A model generated the notes under the pieces. That model did no database searches, was not told the origin of the DNA, and saw only the letters and a list, made by a program, of their open reading frames with translations. Positions 12,961 to 22,101 of a stretch of 64,000 nt of DNA are shown here, in pieces. The stretch comes from Bryobacteraceae bacterium CoA2 C42. GTDB taxonomy: Bacteria > Acidobacteriota > Terriglobia > Bryobacterales > Bryobacteraceae. The DNA lies in assembly GCA_019931245.1 (NCBI GenBank), contig JAINDL010000030.1, forward strand, positions 1-64,000. The letters run 5' to 3'. The position numbers and the translations under genes were made by a program. The number at the start of each line of letters is the position of its first letter. Within the stretch, counting starts at the first letter, position 1.

Positions 12961-13992
12961 CTAGGATAGAAGCAGACGGCGGGTTTTGGTAAGCCAGCGG
13001 TCGAGGTGGGTGGCGTTGCCGTGCCAGGCGCGGAGGTATTCGGCCGAGGGGAGCAGGGCGGCGTGGGCGGCGGCGAGGCGTTGGCGGAGCGAAGGCTGGG
13101 CGGCAATGTTCCAGAGCGGCCGGAGGGCGCGCCAGCGTTCGGCGGCGAGGGCCCAGCGCCAGCGGGCGGACCAGTTGCTGGCGGCGGCGATTTCGTGGCG
13201 GAGAGCGGGGGCGAGGCCGGTGTTCCAGTGGGCGCGGGTGGCGTCGTCAGCGGCGAGGAGGGCGGGGCCGAGGGCGAAGCGGGCGGCGGCGTCGCGCAGG
13301 AGAGCCGCGTCGATGGGCCAGCGGGCGAGGAGGAGGGCGATGTCGTGGGTCCAGATGCCGCGGGCGTCGAAGTGGTGGAGGGTGAGGTGGGCGGCGAGGT
13401 GGAGGAGTTGGGCGGTGGGGCGAAGGACGAGGGCGGAGGCGCCGGCGATGGTGATGGTTTCGGTCTGCTGCCAGAACCAGGCGGCGGGGGTGAGGCGCTG
13501 GTAGCTGGTGAGGTTGAGCAGGTGCCAGTGGAGTTCGACGGCGAGATGGCCGGGGCGGCGGTAGGAGCGTTCGGAGCCGAAGGCGAGTTGGGCGCCGGGG
13601 CGGCGTTCGGGGGCGGCGGTGTAGCCGAGGGAGGTGAGGAGGGCGTGGGCGCGGGTGGCGTCGTGGGGGGGGACGAGCAGGTCGAGGTCGCGCATGGGGC
13701 GGAGGCTGGGGGCGGGGTAGAGGCGGGTGGCGAGGGCGGCGCCTTTGAGGAGCAGCAGGGGGATGCCGGCGGCGGCGAAGGCGGGGACGAGGGTATGGAG
13801 GTCGGCGAGGGCGGAGAGGTTGAGACGGGCGCTGCGCTGGTGTTCGGCGGCGAGTTGCGCGCCGAGGGCGGGAGCGACCGGGGGGAGTTTGGCGAGGGAG
13901 TGGAAGGCGAGGGGCGCGAGGCCGGCGGCGCGGAGGGCGGCGAGGCCGACTTCGTCGTGGCAGTTCGCGATGAGGCGATGGAGGAGATCCAT
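12961..13992 (-). CDS. Nucleotidyltransferase family protein (NTP_transf_5-like)
   Basis: 343-residue protein of the uncharacterised nucleotidyltransferase family that often accompanies PqqD, lasso B2 and HPr-kinase-like genes in RiPP or exopolysaccharide loci. The segment LLLKGAALA (about 80-88) followed by RPMRDLDLLVP (98-108, Asp102 and Asp104) is the expected metal-binding DxD site of this family. The rest is Ala/Leu/Arg rich and helical. It starts 6 nt after the lasso B2 gene, so the two are probably co-translated. Whether it modifies the peptide, a sugar or a lipid carrier is not known. Confidence 0.75.
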   Translation of the reverse strand: MDLLHRLIANCHDEVGLAALRAAGLAPLAFHSLAKLPPVAPALGAQLAAEHQRSARLNLSALADLHTLVPAFAAAGIPLLLLKGAALATRLYPAPSLRPMRDLDLLVPPHDATRAHALLTSLGYTAAPERRPGAQLAFGSERSYRRPGHLAVELHWHLLNLTSYQRLTPAAWFWQQTETITIAGASALVLRPTAQLLHLAAHLTLHHFDARGIWTHDIALLLARWPIDAALLRDAAARFALGPALLAADDATRAHWNTGLAPALRHEIAAASNWSARWRWALAAERWRALRPLWNIAAQPSLRQRLAAAHAALLPSAEYLRAWHGNATHLDRWLTKTRRLLLS

Positions 13993-13998
13993 GAAGGC

Positions 13999-14436
13999 TC
14001 AGGAGAACCAGGCGACGGGGGGGAACAGAGAGGCCGTGGTGCCGGCGCCGGGTTCGGGAGCGCTTTCGTCCTGTCCGCCGGTGATGATGGCGGGCCCGGA
14101 GCGGAGCCAGGCGTGGGCGTCGAGTCCGGATGGGGAGCGGCGGACGCCGAGGTAGAGGGTGGTGGGGACTCCGCGGCGGCGGAGCATCCATTTGCCGGCG
14201 ATGGCCTGTTCAAAGCAGGTGGAGCGCCAGGGAAATCGAGTGGCGGCGGCGGCGAGACCGCGGGAGACCCGCAGGCTGAGGTTGGCTTCGCGGGGGGTGT
14301 GTTCACGGGGGAGTTCGCGCTGGCTGCGGCCGAGCGTGCGGACGAGCCAGCGGAACGGGAGGAGGCGCCGCGCGAGGGTGGCGGCGGAGAGGGCGAGGAG
14401 GCACTCGGCCAGCAGCAGGAGGTTACGCGGCCGCAC
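13999..14436 (-). CDS. Lasso peptide biosynthesis B2-type protein (transglutaminase-like cysteine protease)
   Basis: 145-residue protein of the family that removes leader peptides from RiPP precursors. GTG at 14436 is chosen because it gives the usual family length and overlaps the PqqD stop by 14 nt; the frame is open further upstream but that part reads as low-complexity antisense of PqqD. The family signatures are seen: a hydrophobic N-terminal helix (NLLLLAECLLAL), RSTCFEQAIAGKWMLRRRG with catalytic Cys74, and LDAHAWL with catalytic His108. The third catalytic acid is unclear. With PqqD (B1) it forms the split leader-binding/protease pair of lasso peptide systems. Its likely substrate is the peptide encoded at 31149-31307. 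Confidence 0.82.
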   Translation of the reverse strand: MRPRNLLLLAECLLALSAATLARRLLPFRWLVRTLGRSQRELPREHTPREANLSLRVSRGLAAAATRFPWRSTCFEQAIAGKWMLRRRGVPTTLYLGVRRSPSGLDAHAWLRSGPAIITGGQDESAPEPGAGTTASLFPPVAWFS

Positions 14437-14722
14437 CGGACCCCACGGTGAGCAGGTTTTCGCCGTCGAGCAGGGCGAGGAAGCGGGCGACCTCGGCGCG
14501 GCAGGTTTCCGGGTCGACGTCGTAGAGGGCTTCGAGGCGGGAGCAGATGGCGTGGCCGGTGGAGGGTTCGGCAAGGAGCTGCCAGATGTGATGGGCGGGG
14601 CCGGCGAGGCCGAAGTAGACCGGTGGGCTGAGGCGGAGCAGGATGGTTTCGCCATCGACGGTATTGGCGAGCAGGCCGGCTTGCTGGGTCAACACGGTAT
14701 CGAGCGAAAGGGCGCGACTCAT
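14423..14722 (-). CDS. PqqD family RiPP-recognition protein (lasso B1-like)
   Basis: 99-residue PqqD-fold protein (DTVLTQQAGLLANTVDGETILL, then a helical half with IWQLLAEPSTG and LYDVDPETC), the RiPP recognition element that binds leader peptides and delivers them to the modifying enzyme. ATG at 14722 is preferred to an upstream ATG at 14803 because the extra 27 residues look non-coding and would cover the divergent promoter region. It is the first gene of a minus-strand run (PqqD, B2, nucleotidyltransferase). A TATCCT hexamer (complement of 14729-14734) lies 6 nt upstream of the ATG. Confidence 0.82.
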   Translation of the reverse strand: MSRALSLDTVLTQQAGLLANTVDGETILLRLSPPVYFGLAGPAHHIWQLLAEPSTGHAICSRLEALYDVDPETCRAEVARFLALLDGENLLTVGSGAAA

Positions 14723-14810
14723 GACAGGAGGATAGTAGGCGGGCGCGGGGATAAATCTCCGGCGAAAGCGGGTTCGGCTGAGAGGAATCCGGGCGGGGCG
14801 CACCAGATTA

Positions 14811-16481
14811 GTGAACTTGCGAAATGCATGGCCGGCAATGTCGATTCGATGCGCATGGGTGCTGGTTTTGGCGGCGCCGGTAATGGTCTGTGCGCAGCGG
14901 GCGGGAGCGGGGCTGACGTACGTCCCGATGGATAGCTGGGTGTATGCAACGCTCGAACGGCTGGCGGTGCGGGGGCTGGTGACGCTGCAGGGTTTGACGC
15001 TGCGGCCATGGACGCGGCATGAGTGTGCGGCGCAGGTGCGGGAGGCGCGGCGGCAACTGCGGGAGGCTGAGGGATTGGAGCCGGCCGAGCGGGCCGATCT
15101 GGACGAGATGGTAAGGGCGCTTGAGCGCGAGTTCGCACCGGGCCCGGAGCAGGGGGCGGTGGTGGTGGCGGAGGCGTTTTATGGGCGAAACGGTTGGCTA
15201 GCGGGGCCGTTTTTAAACGACAGTTACCATTTCGGCACGACGTGGCAGAACGATTCCGGCCGGCCGTTTGGGCGGGGGTACAACGCGGTGGCGGGCTTTC
15301 GGGCGCGGGCGGAGGCGGGGCGGTTTTTCGCGGCGGTGCGGGGGGAGCATCAGCGGGCCCCGGGGCGGGCGGAGCAGCCGCAGGCGGTGCGGGAGTTGAA
15401 GGCACGGCTGGACGACTGGCCGACGCTGCCGGCGACGGCGATCCCACGGGTGAACGGGTGGAAGACGCTGGAGGCTTACGTGGGGATGCGGATCCGGAAC
15501 GTGGCGGTGTCGGTGGGGCGGCAGGAACTCTATTGGGGGCCGACGGCGGATGCGCCGCTGTCGTTTTCGACCAACGCGGCGCCCACGGCGAATGTGAAGG
15601 TTTCCCTGCGGGAGCCGATCCGGCTGGGGGGCTGGTTCCGGCACCTGGGGGCCATTCGCGGGGAGATGGTGGTGGGGAAGCTGCTGGGGCATCAGTACAC
15701 GGAGCGGCCGTATTTCAACGGGCAGAAGATTTCGCTGCAGTTGACGGAGAACCTGGAGATCGGGGCGACGCGGTGGGCGATTTTCTTGGGGGCAGGGCAT
15801 CCGGTGACGGTGGAGAACCTGTGGCGGCACCTGGTTTCGATCCGGAGCGGGAGCGCCGAAGGCATCCGGTACGCGCGCGATCCGGGGGACCGGAAGACGG
15901 GGTTTGATTTCCGCTACCGGCTACCGATGCTGGGACGGCGGGTGCAGTTGTACAGCGACTCGTATGCGGACGATGATGTCAACCCGTTGGCGGCGCCGCG
16001 GCGGGCGGCGATCAGTCCGGGGTTGTACCTGGAGTCGCTGCCAGGGCTGCGGCGGGTGGATCTGCGGCTGGAGGCGGCGTCGACGACGCCGGTCGGCCAC
16101 GATGTGGGTCCGCAGTTCATCTACTACAACAACCAATACCGGAGCGGGAACACGAATTTGGGCCGCCTGCTGGGATCGCCGGTGGGGCGCAACGGCCGGC
16201 AGTTGCAGGTGCGGACGACTTACTGGGCAGCGGCGCGGGAGCGGTGGGAGTTCAGCTACCGCCACCTGAAGATCAGCAACCGGCTGCTGCCCGGGGGCGG
16301 GACGCAGACGGCGGGTACGGTGCGGTATGCCTGGCCCTTGGGGGACAACTGGCACGCACTGCTTTTCCTGCAAATGGAGCGATTTTGGATTCCCGCGCTC
16401 GGGGGTCCGCAGAAGAATTTTAGCGGGTGGTTCCAACTGCAATGGGAGCCGCAATTGACGATACAGCCATGGCGCGAATAA
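14811..16481 (+). CDS. Capsule assembly Wzi family outer-membrane protein
   Basis: 556-residue protein resembling Wzi, the outer-membrane barrel/lectin that anchors capsular polysaccharide at the cell surface. A signal sequence is visible (CAWVLVLAAPVMVCAQ). The start is either GTG at 14811 or ATG at 14838; the latter gives the more typical signal peptide. The C-terminal two thirds alternate polar and hydrophobic residues as in barrel strands, with aromatic-rich segments (RQELYWGPTADAPLSF, FRYRLPMLGRRVQLYSDSYADDD). It is divergent from the pqqD-like gene across an 88-nt region and overlaps the export protein gene by 13 nt. Confidence 0.75.
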   Translation: MNLRNAWPAMSIRCAWVLVLAAPVMVCAQRAGAGLTYVPMDSWVYATLERLAVRGLVTLQGLTLRPWTRHECAAQVREARRQLREAEGLEPAERADLDEMVRALEREFAPGPEQGAVVVAEAFYGRNGWLAGPFLNDSYHFGTTWQNDSGRPFGRGYNAVAGFRARAEAGRFFAAVRGEHQRAPGRAEQPQAVRELKARLDDWPTLPATAIPRVNGWKTLEAYVGMRIRNVAVSVGRQELYWGPTADAPLSFSTNAAPTANVKVSLREPIRLGGWFRHLGAIRGEMVVGKLLGHQYTERPYFNGQKISLQLTENLEIGATRWAIFLGAGHPVTVENLWRHLVSIRSGSAEGIRYARDPGDRKTGFDFRYRLPMLGRRVQLYSDSYADDDVNPLAAPRRAAISPGLYLESLPGLRRVDLRLEAASTTPVGHDVGPQFIYYNNQYRSGNTNLGRLLGSPVGRNGRQLQVRTTYWAAARERWEFSYRHLKISNRLLPGGGTQTAGTVRYAWPLGDNWHALLFLQMERFWIPALGGPQKNFSGWFQLQWEPQLTIQPWRE

Positions 16482-18721
16482 ACCTACTTTTCGGATTCCT
16501 GATCTTTGCGGCGGCCGCGGGCGGCCAGTTTGCCGACGGCTTGCCGGCACTGACGGACCGCTGCCGGGGGCCGCTCGGGTCCTCGCTGCCGGAGTGCCGG
16601 ACGGCGACGACGATTTTCGATCGCAAGGCGCCGCCCGCCGCGCCGGCGCCCCCGGCGCGGGAGAGCCTGCCGGTGGAAGTGCCGCCGGAGGCGCCGACGG
16701 AGTTTCAAAAGTTCGTGCTGTCGTCGACCGGCGAGACGCTGCCGATCTTCGGGGCGCGGCTGTTTGAGAAGGTGCCGTCGACGTTTGCGCCGACAGACCG
16801 GGCGCCAGTGCCGACTGGTTATGTGGTGGGTCCGGGCGATGAGCTACTGGTGCGGATCTGGGGGCAGGTGACGCTGAATCAGGACCTGACGGTAGACCGG
16901 ACGGGGTCGATTCATTTGCCGCAGGCGGGGGCGATCCGCGTGGCGGGTCTGACTTACCGGGAGATGCCGGAGTTTTTGCGGGCGCAGTTGGGCCGGGTGT
17001 ACCGGAATTTTGATCTGAACGTGACGCTGGGGCAGCTGCGGAGCATGCAGATTTTCGTGATGGGCCAGGCGCGGCGGCCGGGGGTGTTCACGGTGAGTTC
17101 CTTGAGCACGATGGTGAACGCGGTGTTTGCCGCCGGGGGGCCGAGCGCGCAGGGTTCGCTGCGGAGGATCCAACTGCGGCGACAGGGGCGGACGGTGACC
17201 GAACTTGATCTCTATCGGCTGCTGCTGCGCGGGGACGTGGCGGGGGATGCGGCGCTCGAGCCGGGTGACGTGCTGTACTTTCCGCCGATTGGAGCGCAGG
17301 TGGCGTTGACGGGCAGCGTAAAGACGCCGGCGGTGTATGAGCTGCGGGAGGAGCGGGATCTGGGTGGATTACTCGAGCTGGCGGGCGGCCTGACGCCGAC
17401 GGCGGATCCGGCGCAGACGCAGATCGAGCGGGTGGCCGGTGCGGCGGGGAGGCAGGTGGTGGCGCTGGACGGCGGCTACGGGAAGGCGGCGCTGCGGGAC
17501 GGGGACCTGGTGCGGGTGGCGACGGTGACGCCGAAGTTTGACCGGGTGGTGACGCTGCGCGGGCACGTGGCGACGCCGGGGCGGTATCCGTGGCGGGCGG
17601 GGATGAAGCTGCGGGAGCTGGTGCCGTCGGTGGAGATGCTGATTCCACGGCGGGATTGGGAGCGGCGGAATCTGATTGGCTTCACGGCGCCGGGCCGGCG
17701 GACGCCGGGAGCGCCGGGCAGTCCGGCGGCGTCGCCGGGCGAGACGCGGCCGGACGCCGCGAGCGTGCCGATCAACTGGTCGCACGCCGTGATTGAACGG
17801 CGGAGTGCGAAGGATTTGAGCGCAAAGCTGGTGCCGTTTCATCCCGGGCGGCTGCTGCTCGACAACGATGAGCGGGAGAATCTGGCGCTGGAGGCGGGCG
17901 ATGTGGTGACGTTCTACTCGCAGAGCGATTTGCGGGTTCCGCGGGCGGAGCAGACGCGGCAGGTGAAGCTGGAGGGAGAGTTGAAGGCGCCGGGGACGTA
18001 TACGCCGGAGCCGAGCGAGACGCTGCGGAAACTGATTGCGCGGGCGGGCGGATTCACGCCGGATGCTTACCAGTACGGCATCGTCTTCCGGCGGGAGTCG
18101 ACGCGGCGGGAGCAGGAGGCGCGGAAGCAGCAGCTGCTCGCTGAGTTTGAGCGGGAGCTGGGACGGGCGACGCAGATGCGGCAGACGGTGATGGACTCCG
18201 GCGAGGGTGCTGCGTTTGCCGCCCAGTTGGAGACCGGCCGGCAGCAGTTGAACGCGCTGCGCAACCTGGAGGTGAGTGGGCGGATTGTGGCGTCGCTCGC
18301 GCCGGAGGGTGGCGGGCTGGACCTGCTGCTTGATCAGGAGGTGGAGGATGGGGACAGCCTTTACGTTCCGGCGCGCCCGGCCACGGTGACGGTGGCGGGG
18401 GCGGTCTATAACCCGAACGCGATTCTTCATCAGAAAGAGCTGCGGGTGGGCGATTATCTGCGCCGGGTGGGCGGGCCGATGCGGAGCGCGGACTGGAGCC
18501 GGGCGTTTCTCATCCGGGCGGACGGTACGGTGGTGCCGCACCAGACGGGGGCGGTGCGGCTGGCGCGGGGCGGGTTTGAGAATCTGGCGCTGATGCCCGG
18601 CGATGCGCTGATCGTGCCGGAGACGCCGCCGAAGGGGTCGGTGGTGCGTTCGCTGCGTGACTGGAGCCAGGTGTTTGGCCAGTTGGCGCTGGGGGCGGCG
18701 GCGGTACGGGTTTTGCGCTAG
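16469..18721 (+). CDS. Polysaccharide export protein with SLBB domains (Wza-like)
   Basis: 750-residue outer-membrane/periplasmic export component. ATG at 16469 (MARINLLFGFLIFAAAAGG) is chosen because it yields a proper signal peptide and overlaps the Wzi stop. A Poly_export domain starts near residue 120 (GYVVGPGDELLVRIWGQV), followed by several SLBB repeats (for example GQARRPGVFTVSSLSTMVNAV, GSVKTPAVYELREERDLGGL, GELKAPGTYTPEPSETLRKL, GAVYNPNAILHQKELRVGDY). It is much longer than Wza (about 380 residues), resembling the multi-SLBB export proteins of Bacteroidetes and Acidobacteria. The Wzz-like gene follows 7 nt downstream. Confidence 0.88.
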   Translation: MARINLLFGFLIFAAAAGGQFADGLPALTDRCRGPLGSSLPECRTATTIFDRKAPPAAPAPPARESLPVEVPPEAPTEFQKFVLSSTGETLPIFGARLFEKVPSTFAPTDRAPVPTGYVVGPGDELLVRIWGQVTLNQDLTVDRTGSIHLPQAGAIRVAGLTYREMPEFLRAQLGRVYRNFDLNVTLGQLRSMQIFVMGQARRPGVFTVSSLSTMVNAVFAAGGPSAQGSLRRIQLRRQGRTVTELDLYRLLLRGDVAGDAALEPGDVLYFPPIGAQVALTGSVKTPAVYELREERDLGGLLELAGGLTPTADPAQTQIERVAGAAGRQVVALDGGYGKAALRDGDLVRVATVTPKFDRVVTLRGHVATPGRYPWRAGMKLRELVPSVEMLIPRRDWERRNLIGFTAPGRRTPGAPGSPAASPGETRPDAASVPINWSHAVIERRSAKDLSAKLVPFHPGRLLLDNDERENLALEAGDVVTFYSQSDLRVPRAEQTRQVKLEGELKAPGTYTPEPSETLRKLIARAGGFTPDAYQYGIVFRRESTRREQEARKQQLLAEFERELGRATQMRQTVMDSGEGAAFAAQLETGRQQLNALRNLEVSGRIVASLAPEGGGLDLLLDQEVEDGDSLYVPARPATVTVAGAVYNPNAILHQKELRVGDYLRRVGGPMRSADWSRAFLIRADGTVVPHQTGAVRLARGGFENLALMPGDALIVPETPPKGSVVRSLRDWSQVFGQLALGAAAVRVLR

Positions 18722-18728
18722 AGGAGCC

Positions 18729-19886
18729 ATGCAGAGGACAGAATTGCTTTCGGGCGCGGAGTTGGCGGCGGTGCTGCGGCAGCGGTGGCGGCTGGTGGCC
18801 AGCGGCGCGGTGATCGGCGGGCTGCTGGCGGCGGGCTATGCGGTGACGCGTCCGGACGTGTTTACGGCGACGGCGGTGGTGGTGGCGCCGCAGCAGGCGC
18901 GGACGTCGGTGCTGGCGGCGATGGGTCCGGTGGGAGCATCGACCGGGATCAGCATGCCGGAGTTTGGACTGCGGAGTCCGGCCGATCTGTACATTGGCAT
19001 TCTGGCCAGCCGGACGATTGCGGATGCGTTGATCGGCCGGTTCCGTCTGCAGGAGCGCTACGGCGCGCCGACGATGATGGCGGCGCGGAGGCGTCTGGCG
19101 GCGAAGACGCGTTTGACCACGGGCAGGGATACGCTGATCCGGATTGCGGTGGAGGACACGGATCCGCAGATGGCGGCGGCGCTGGCCAACGCCTACGTGG
19201 AGGAGTTGCACCTGCAGAACAGCCGGCTGGCGCTGACGGAGGCGGCGAGCCGGCGGCAGTTTTTTGAAAAGCAGCTGGATGCCGAAAAGGAGTTGCTGCA
19301 ACAGGCCGAGTTGGGGCTGCGGCAGACGCAGGAGCGGACCGGGGTGGTGCAGATCACGAGTCAGTTGGACGCCAGTATCCGGGCGATCGGGCAGATGCGG
19401 GCCGAGATTGCGGGGCGGGAGGTGGCGCTGCGGACGATGGCGCAGAGCGTGACCGAGCAGAACCCGGAGTATGTGCGCCTGGCGACGGAGCTGCAGGCGC
19501 TGCGGGGGCAGCTGCGGCGGCTCGAGCAAAGCGATGGGAGCCGGGCGGGCGATCCGCTGATTCCGGCGCGGTCGATGGCGGCGGCGGGGATTGACTATGT
19601 GCGGATGACGCGGGAGGTGAAGTTCCGCGAGACGCTGCTCGAACTGCTAACGCGGCAGTACGAGGCGGCGAAGGTGGACGAGGCCAAGCAGGCGCCGGTG
19701 TTGCAGGTGGTGGATAACGCGGCGGCGCCGGACCAGAAGTCGGGACCGTCGCGGCTCTTGATCGTGCTGTTCGGGATGGCCGGCGGCAGCGTCTGCGGGG
19801 TGGTGGCGGCTTTGCTAGGGCGGGATCCGACGTTGGCGCCGGGGCAGCGGACGGCGGGCCGGCCCGGCAAGCCGGCGGCAGCATAG
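18729..19886 (+). CDS. Wzz/GumC-like chain-length determinant protein
   Basis: 385-residue inner-membrane protein regulating polysaccharide chain length and connecting to the export pore. The start ATG has GAGGAG at 18721-18726. The first transmembrane segment lies near residues 22-40 (LVASGAVIGGLLAAGYAVT), a Wzz-type N-terminal region follows (VFTATAVVVAPQQ), then a long helical coiled-coil region (about 150-280, many Gln/Glu/Ala), and a second membrane segment near the C terminus (LLIVLFGMAGGSVCGVVAALL). No tyrosine-kinase (BY-kinase) domain is attached and none was found in the window. Ends tail to tail with the next minus-strand gene. Confidence 0.85.
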   Translation: MQRTELLSGAELAAVLRQRWRLVASGAVIGGLLAAGYAVTRPDVFTATAVVVAPQQARTSVLAAMGPVGASTGISMPEFGLRSPADLYIGILASRTIADALIGRFRLQERYGAPTMMAARRRLAAKTRLTTGRDTLIRIAVEDTDPQMAAALANAYVEELHLQNSRLALTEAASRRQFFEKQLDAEKELLQQAELGLRQTQERTGVVQITSQLDASIRAIGQMRAEIAGREVALRTMAQSVTEQNPEYVRLATELQALRGQLRRLEQSDGSRAGDPLIPARSMAAAGIDYVRMTREVKFRETLLELLTRQYEAAKVDEAKQAPVLQVVDNAAAPDQKSGPSRLLIVLFGMAGGSVCGVVAALLGRDPTLAPGQRTAGRPGKPAAA

Positions 19887-19895
19887 AAAGCCTTT

Positions 19896-21194
19896 TCAGG
19901 CGGCACCCGCAGCGACCGGGGAGAGGAGAATGTGCTGCCAGGCGGCGGCGGAGGCCTCGCCGGGATTGGCCAGATAGCGTTCGAGCCAGGGCTGCTGGAG
20001 AGCGAGGGCCTCGCCCGGGTCGAGGGTGGACCAGAGCGCGGCGAGCTGGACGGCAGAGTCCGGGGTCCAGCGGGCGTGGAAGCCTCCGGGCGGGTGGAGT
20101 CCGGCGGGGAGGATCTGGATGACGGGGCGCCGGGCGAGCATGGCTTCGAGCATGGCGGTGGAGCCGAAGGAGGCGACGAAGGTGGCGGCGGCGAGGTCCT
20201 CGGCGAGGGGGGCGCCGCGTGGGGTGAAGCAGATAGGCGGAGCGAAAGCGGCAAAGTAAGAGCGGTCTTCAAGCGGATGGAGCCGGATGCGGAGGGGGAG
20301 GCCGGTGGAGCGGGCGGCTTCGAGGAGCACGGCGAGCACCTGACGGTGCTGCTGGGGCGAGAGCGTGGCCGCGTGGGTTTGGGAGAGGAAGAGGAGGGTC
20401 CGGCCCGGGGGCGGGGGCGGAGCGGGAGAGGCATAGCGGTCCAGGCGGGGTGCGCCGACGACGTGAAGCGAGGCGGGCGCGGCGCCGGCGCGGAGGAAGG
20501 GCGCGCGGAAGGCTTCGCCCCAGAGAAGGTATTCGGGTGAGCTGGTGGGGAAGTACTCGAGGCTGGGCAGACCGTGCTGGAGGGTGATCCAGCGGTCGGC
20601 GGCCTGGCCGAAGTTGAGGCAGAGGCCGGAGAAGTCGTTGGGGGTGAGGACGGTGAGGGGGCCGGCGCAGCGGTCGCGCACGGAGCGGGCGAGGCGTTCG
20701 TAGGCGTAGGCGCGGCACAGGAGGGCGCCGATGGCGGGGGCGAGGCGTTGGAGTTCCGGCCGGGCGGCGTCCGGGGTTTCGGCTTGCAGGCGGCGATAGT
20801 CGGCGCGGGCGCGGGGGAGATGGCCGGGGGAGAACAGGCGGAGGGCGAGCTGATCGACGTGGAGGAAGGGGCGGGCATGGAGGCGTCCGACGGGTTGAGG
20901 GCCGGCGAGGAGGCAGGGGCCGGGGCAGTTGGCCAGGAGGGGTAGGAGGGTGCCGTAGCCGCCTTCGGCGGCGTAGTCGGTGACGAAGAGGTAGCGGAGA
21001 TCGCGGGGGATGGGGAGGGCTGGGGTGAGGGAGAGCCCGCGCCCGGCGAGGGCGAACGGATAGAGCGCCGCGCGGAGGCGCCGGGCCGGGCGCTGGTTGG
21101 AGAGGTAGAACAGCGCGAGTCGGATGGAGTAAAGCGCGCTGCCGCGGAACGGAGCCAGAAGGGTGTTAGTTTGCTCCCATGACAGCGGTAACAT
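19896..21194 (-). CDS. GT-B-like glycosyltransferase / surface polysaccharide biosynthesis protein
   Basis: 432-residue protein, last of the minus-strand exopolysaccharide operon. ATG at 21194 (MLPLSWEQTN) overlaps the epimerase end by 29 nt; residues further upstream in the same frame look like antisense noise. The C-terminal half has features of the GT-B fold: WITLQHGLPSLEYFPTSSPEYLLWG, VVGAPRLDRY, and the donor-site-like segment FVASFGSTAMLEAMLARRPVIQI. This resembles polysialyltransferase or CDP-glycerol-transferase-like surface carbohydrate enzymes. The donor and acceptor cannot be determined. Confidence 0.6.
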   Translation of the reverse strand: MLPLSWEQTNTLLAPFRGSALYSIRLALFYLSNQRPARRLRAALYPFALAGRGLSLTPALPIPRDLRYLFVTDYAAEGGYGTLLPLLANCPGPCLLAGPQPVGRLHARPFLHVDQLALRLFSPGHLPRARADYRRLQAETPDAARPELQRLAPAIGALLCRAYAYERLARSVRDRCAGPLTVLTPNDFSGLCLNFGQAADRWITLQHGLPSLEYFPTSSPEYLLWGEAFRAPFLRAGAAPASLHVVGAPRLDRYASPAPPPPPGRTLLFLSQTHAATLSPQQHRQVLAVLLEAARSTGLPLRIRLHPLEDRSYFAAFAPPICFTPRGAPLAEDLAAATFVASFGSTAMLEAMLARRPVIQILPAGLHPPGGFHARWTPDSAVQLAALWSTLDPGEALALQQPWLERYLANPGEASAAAWQHILLSPVAAGAA

Positions 21195-22101
21195 GATTGA
21201 CCTCAGAGGATGCGTCGACCGGTTCGGCGGCCAGCAGGCGGCGAAGCCCGTCTTCGAGGGAGATGGACGGGCACCAGCCAAGGAGGCGCCGGACGGCGGA
21301 GAGATCGCCCCGGAGGTGGCGGCGGTCGGCGTTGCGGAGGCGGAAGGGATCGACGGTGACGGAGATGTCGCGGTCGAGGAGACGCGCGAGGGCGTGGACG
21401 ATGTCGGAGGCGGTGGATTCGCCGGGACCGGGGACATTGCAGAGCCGGGCGGGGACGGGGTGGAGCGCCATGCGGGAGAGTGCTTCGACGACGTCGGTGA
21501 CGTAGACGTAGCTGCGATAGGTGGTGGTGTTGCCGAGGTGGATCTGATGGGAGCCGGCGCGGAGCTGGGTGAGGAGGGCGGGAATGAGGTGGGGGTTGGT
21601 TTCGCCGGGGCCGTAGACATTGAAGAGCCGGGCGATGGAGTAGGGGAGGCCGGAGGCTTTGACGAGCTGTTCGCCGAAATGTTTGGTCATGCCGTATATT
21701 TCGCTGGGGGCGGGGTGGTCGTCTTCGTGGTGGTAGCGGCTGGAGGATTCGTAGACGGCGGCGGAGGAGGCGAAGACGAAGTTTGGCTTCGTTTCGCAAA
21801 ATGCTGCAGCGGCGAGGACGTTCTGGGTGCCCTCGACGTTGACGCGGAGCGTGCGGGAGGGGTCGCGTTCACAGTCGGGGATGAAATGGAGGGCGGCGAG
21901 ATGGATGATGGCATCGGGCTGGAAGCTGCTCACGGCGGCGTTCAGCGCGCGGACCTCGAGCAGGTCACCGAGTACCAGGAAGGGGGCGGGGTTGCCGGCT
22001 GAGAGGTTGTCGTAGACGAGCAGTTCATGACCCTTCGTGGCGAGATGGCTGGTCAGATGGGTGCCGACGAAGCCGGCTCCCCCGGTGATGAAGATTTTCA
22101 T
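21166..22101 (-). CDS. NAD-dependent sugar epimerase/dehydratase
   Basis: 311-residue extended SDR that epimerises or dehydrates a nucleotide sugar. It shows the Rossmann motif TGGAGFVG at residues 6-13, LAALHFIPDCERDP as in UDP-glucose 4-epimerase-like enzymes, Ser residues in SSAAVYE, and the catalytic pair in YGMTK. RLFNVYGPGETNPHLIP is the typical substrate-binding stretch. It is similar in size to GalE-like proteins of polysaccharide loci (about 310-330). Its start is embedded in the end of the upstream methyltransferase gene (77-nt overlap). Confidence 0.88.
   Translation of the reverse strand: MKIFITGGAGFVGTHLTSHLATKGHELLVYDNLSAGNPAPFLVLGDLLEVRALNAAVSSFQPDAIIHLAALHFIPDCERDPSRTLRVNVEGTQNVLAAAAFCETKPNFVFASSAAVYESSSRYHHEDDHPAPSEIYGMTKHFGEQLVKASGLPYSIARLFNVYGPGETNPHLIPALLTQLRAGSHQIHLGNTTTYRSYVYVTDVVEALSRMALHPVPARLCNVPGPGESTASDIVHALARLLDRDISVTVDPFRLRNADRRHLRGDLSAVRRLLGWCPSISLEDGLRRLLAAEPVDASSEVNHVTAVMGAN

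Noticed and set aside
13006-14451. Open frame of 481 codons on the + strand
   Set aside because: Antisense to the nucleotidyltransferase, B2 and PqqD genes; low-complexity Gly/Glu/Ala translation without motifs.
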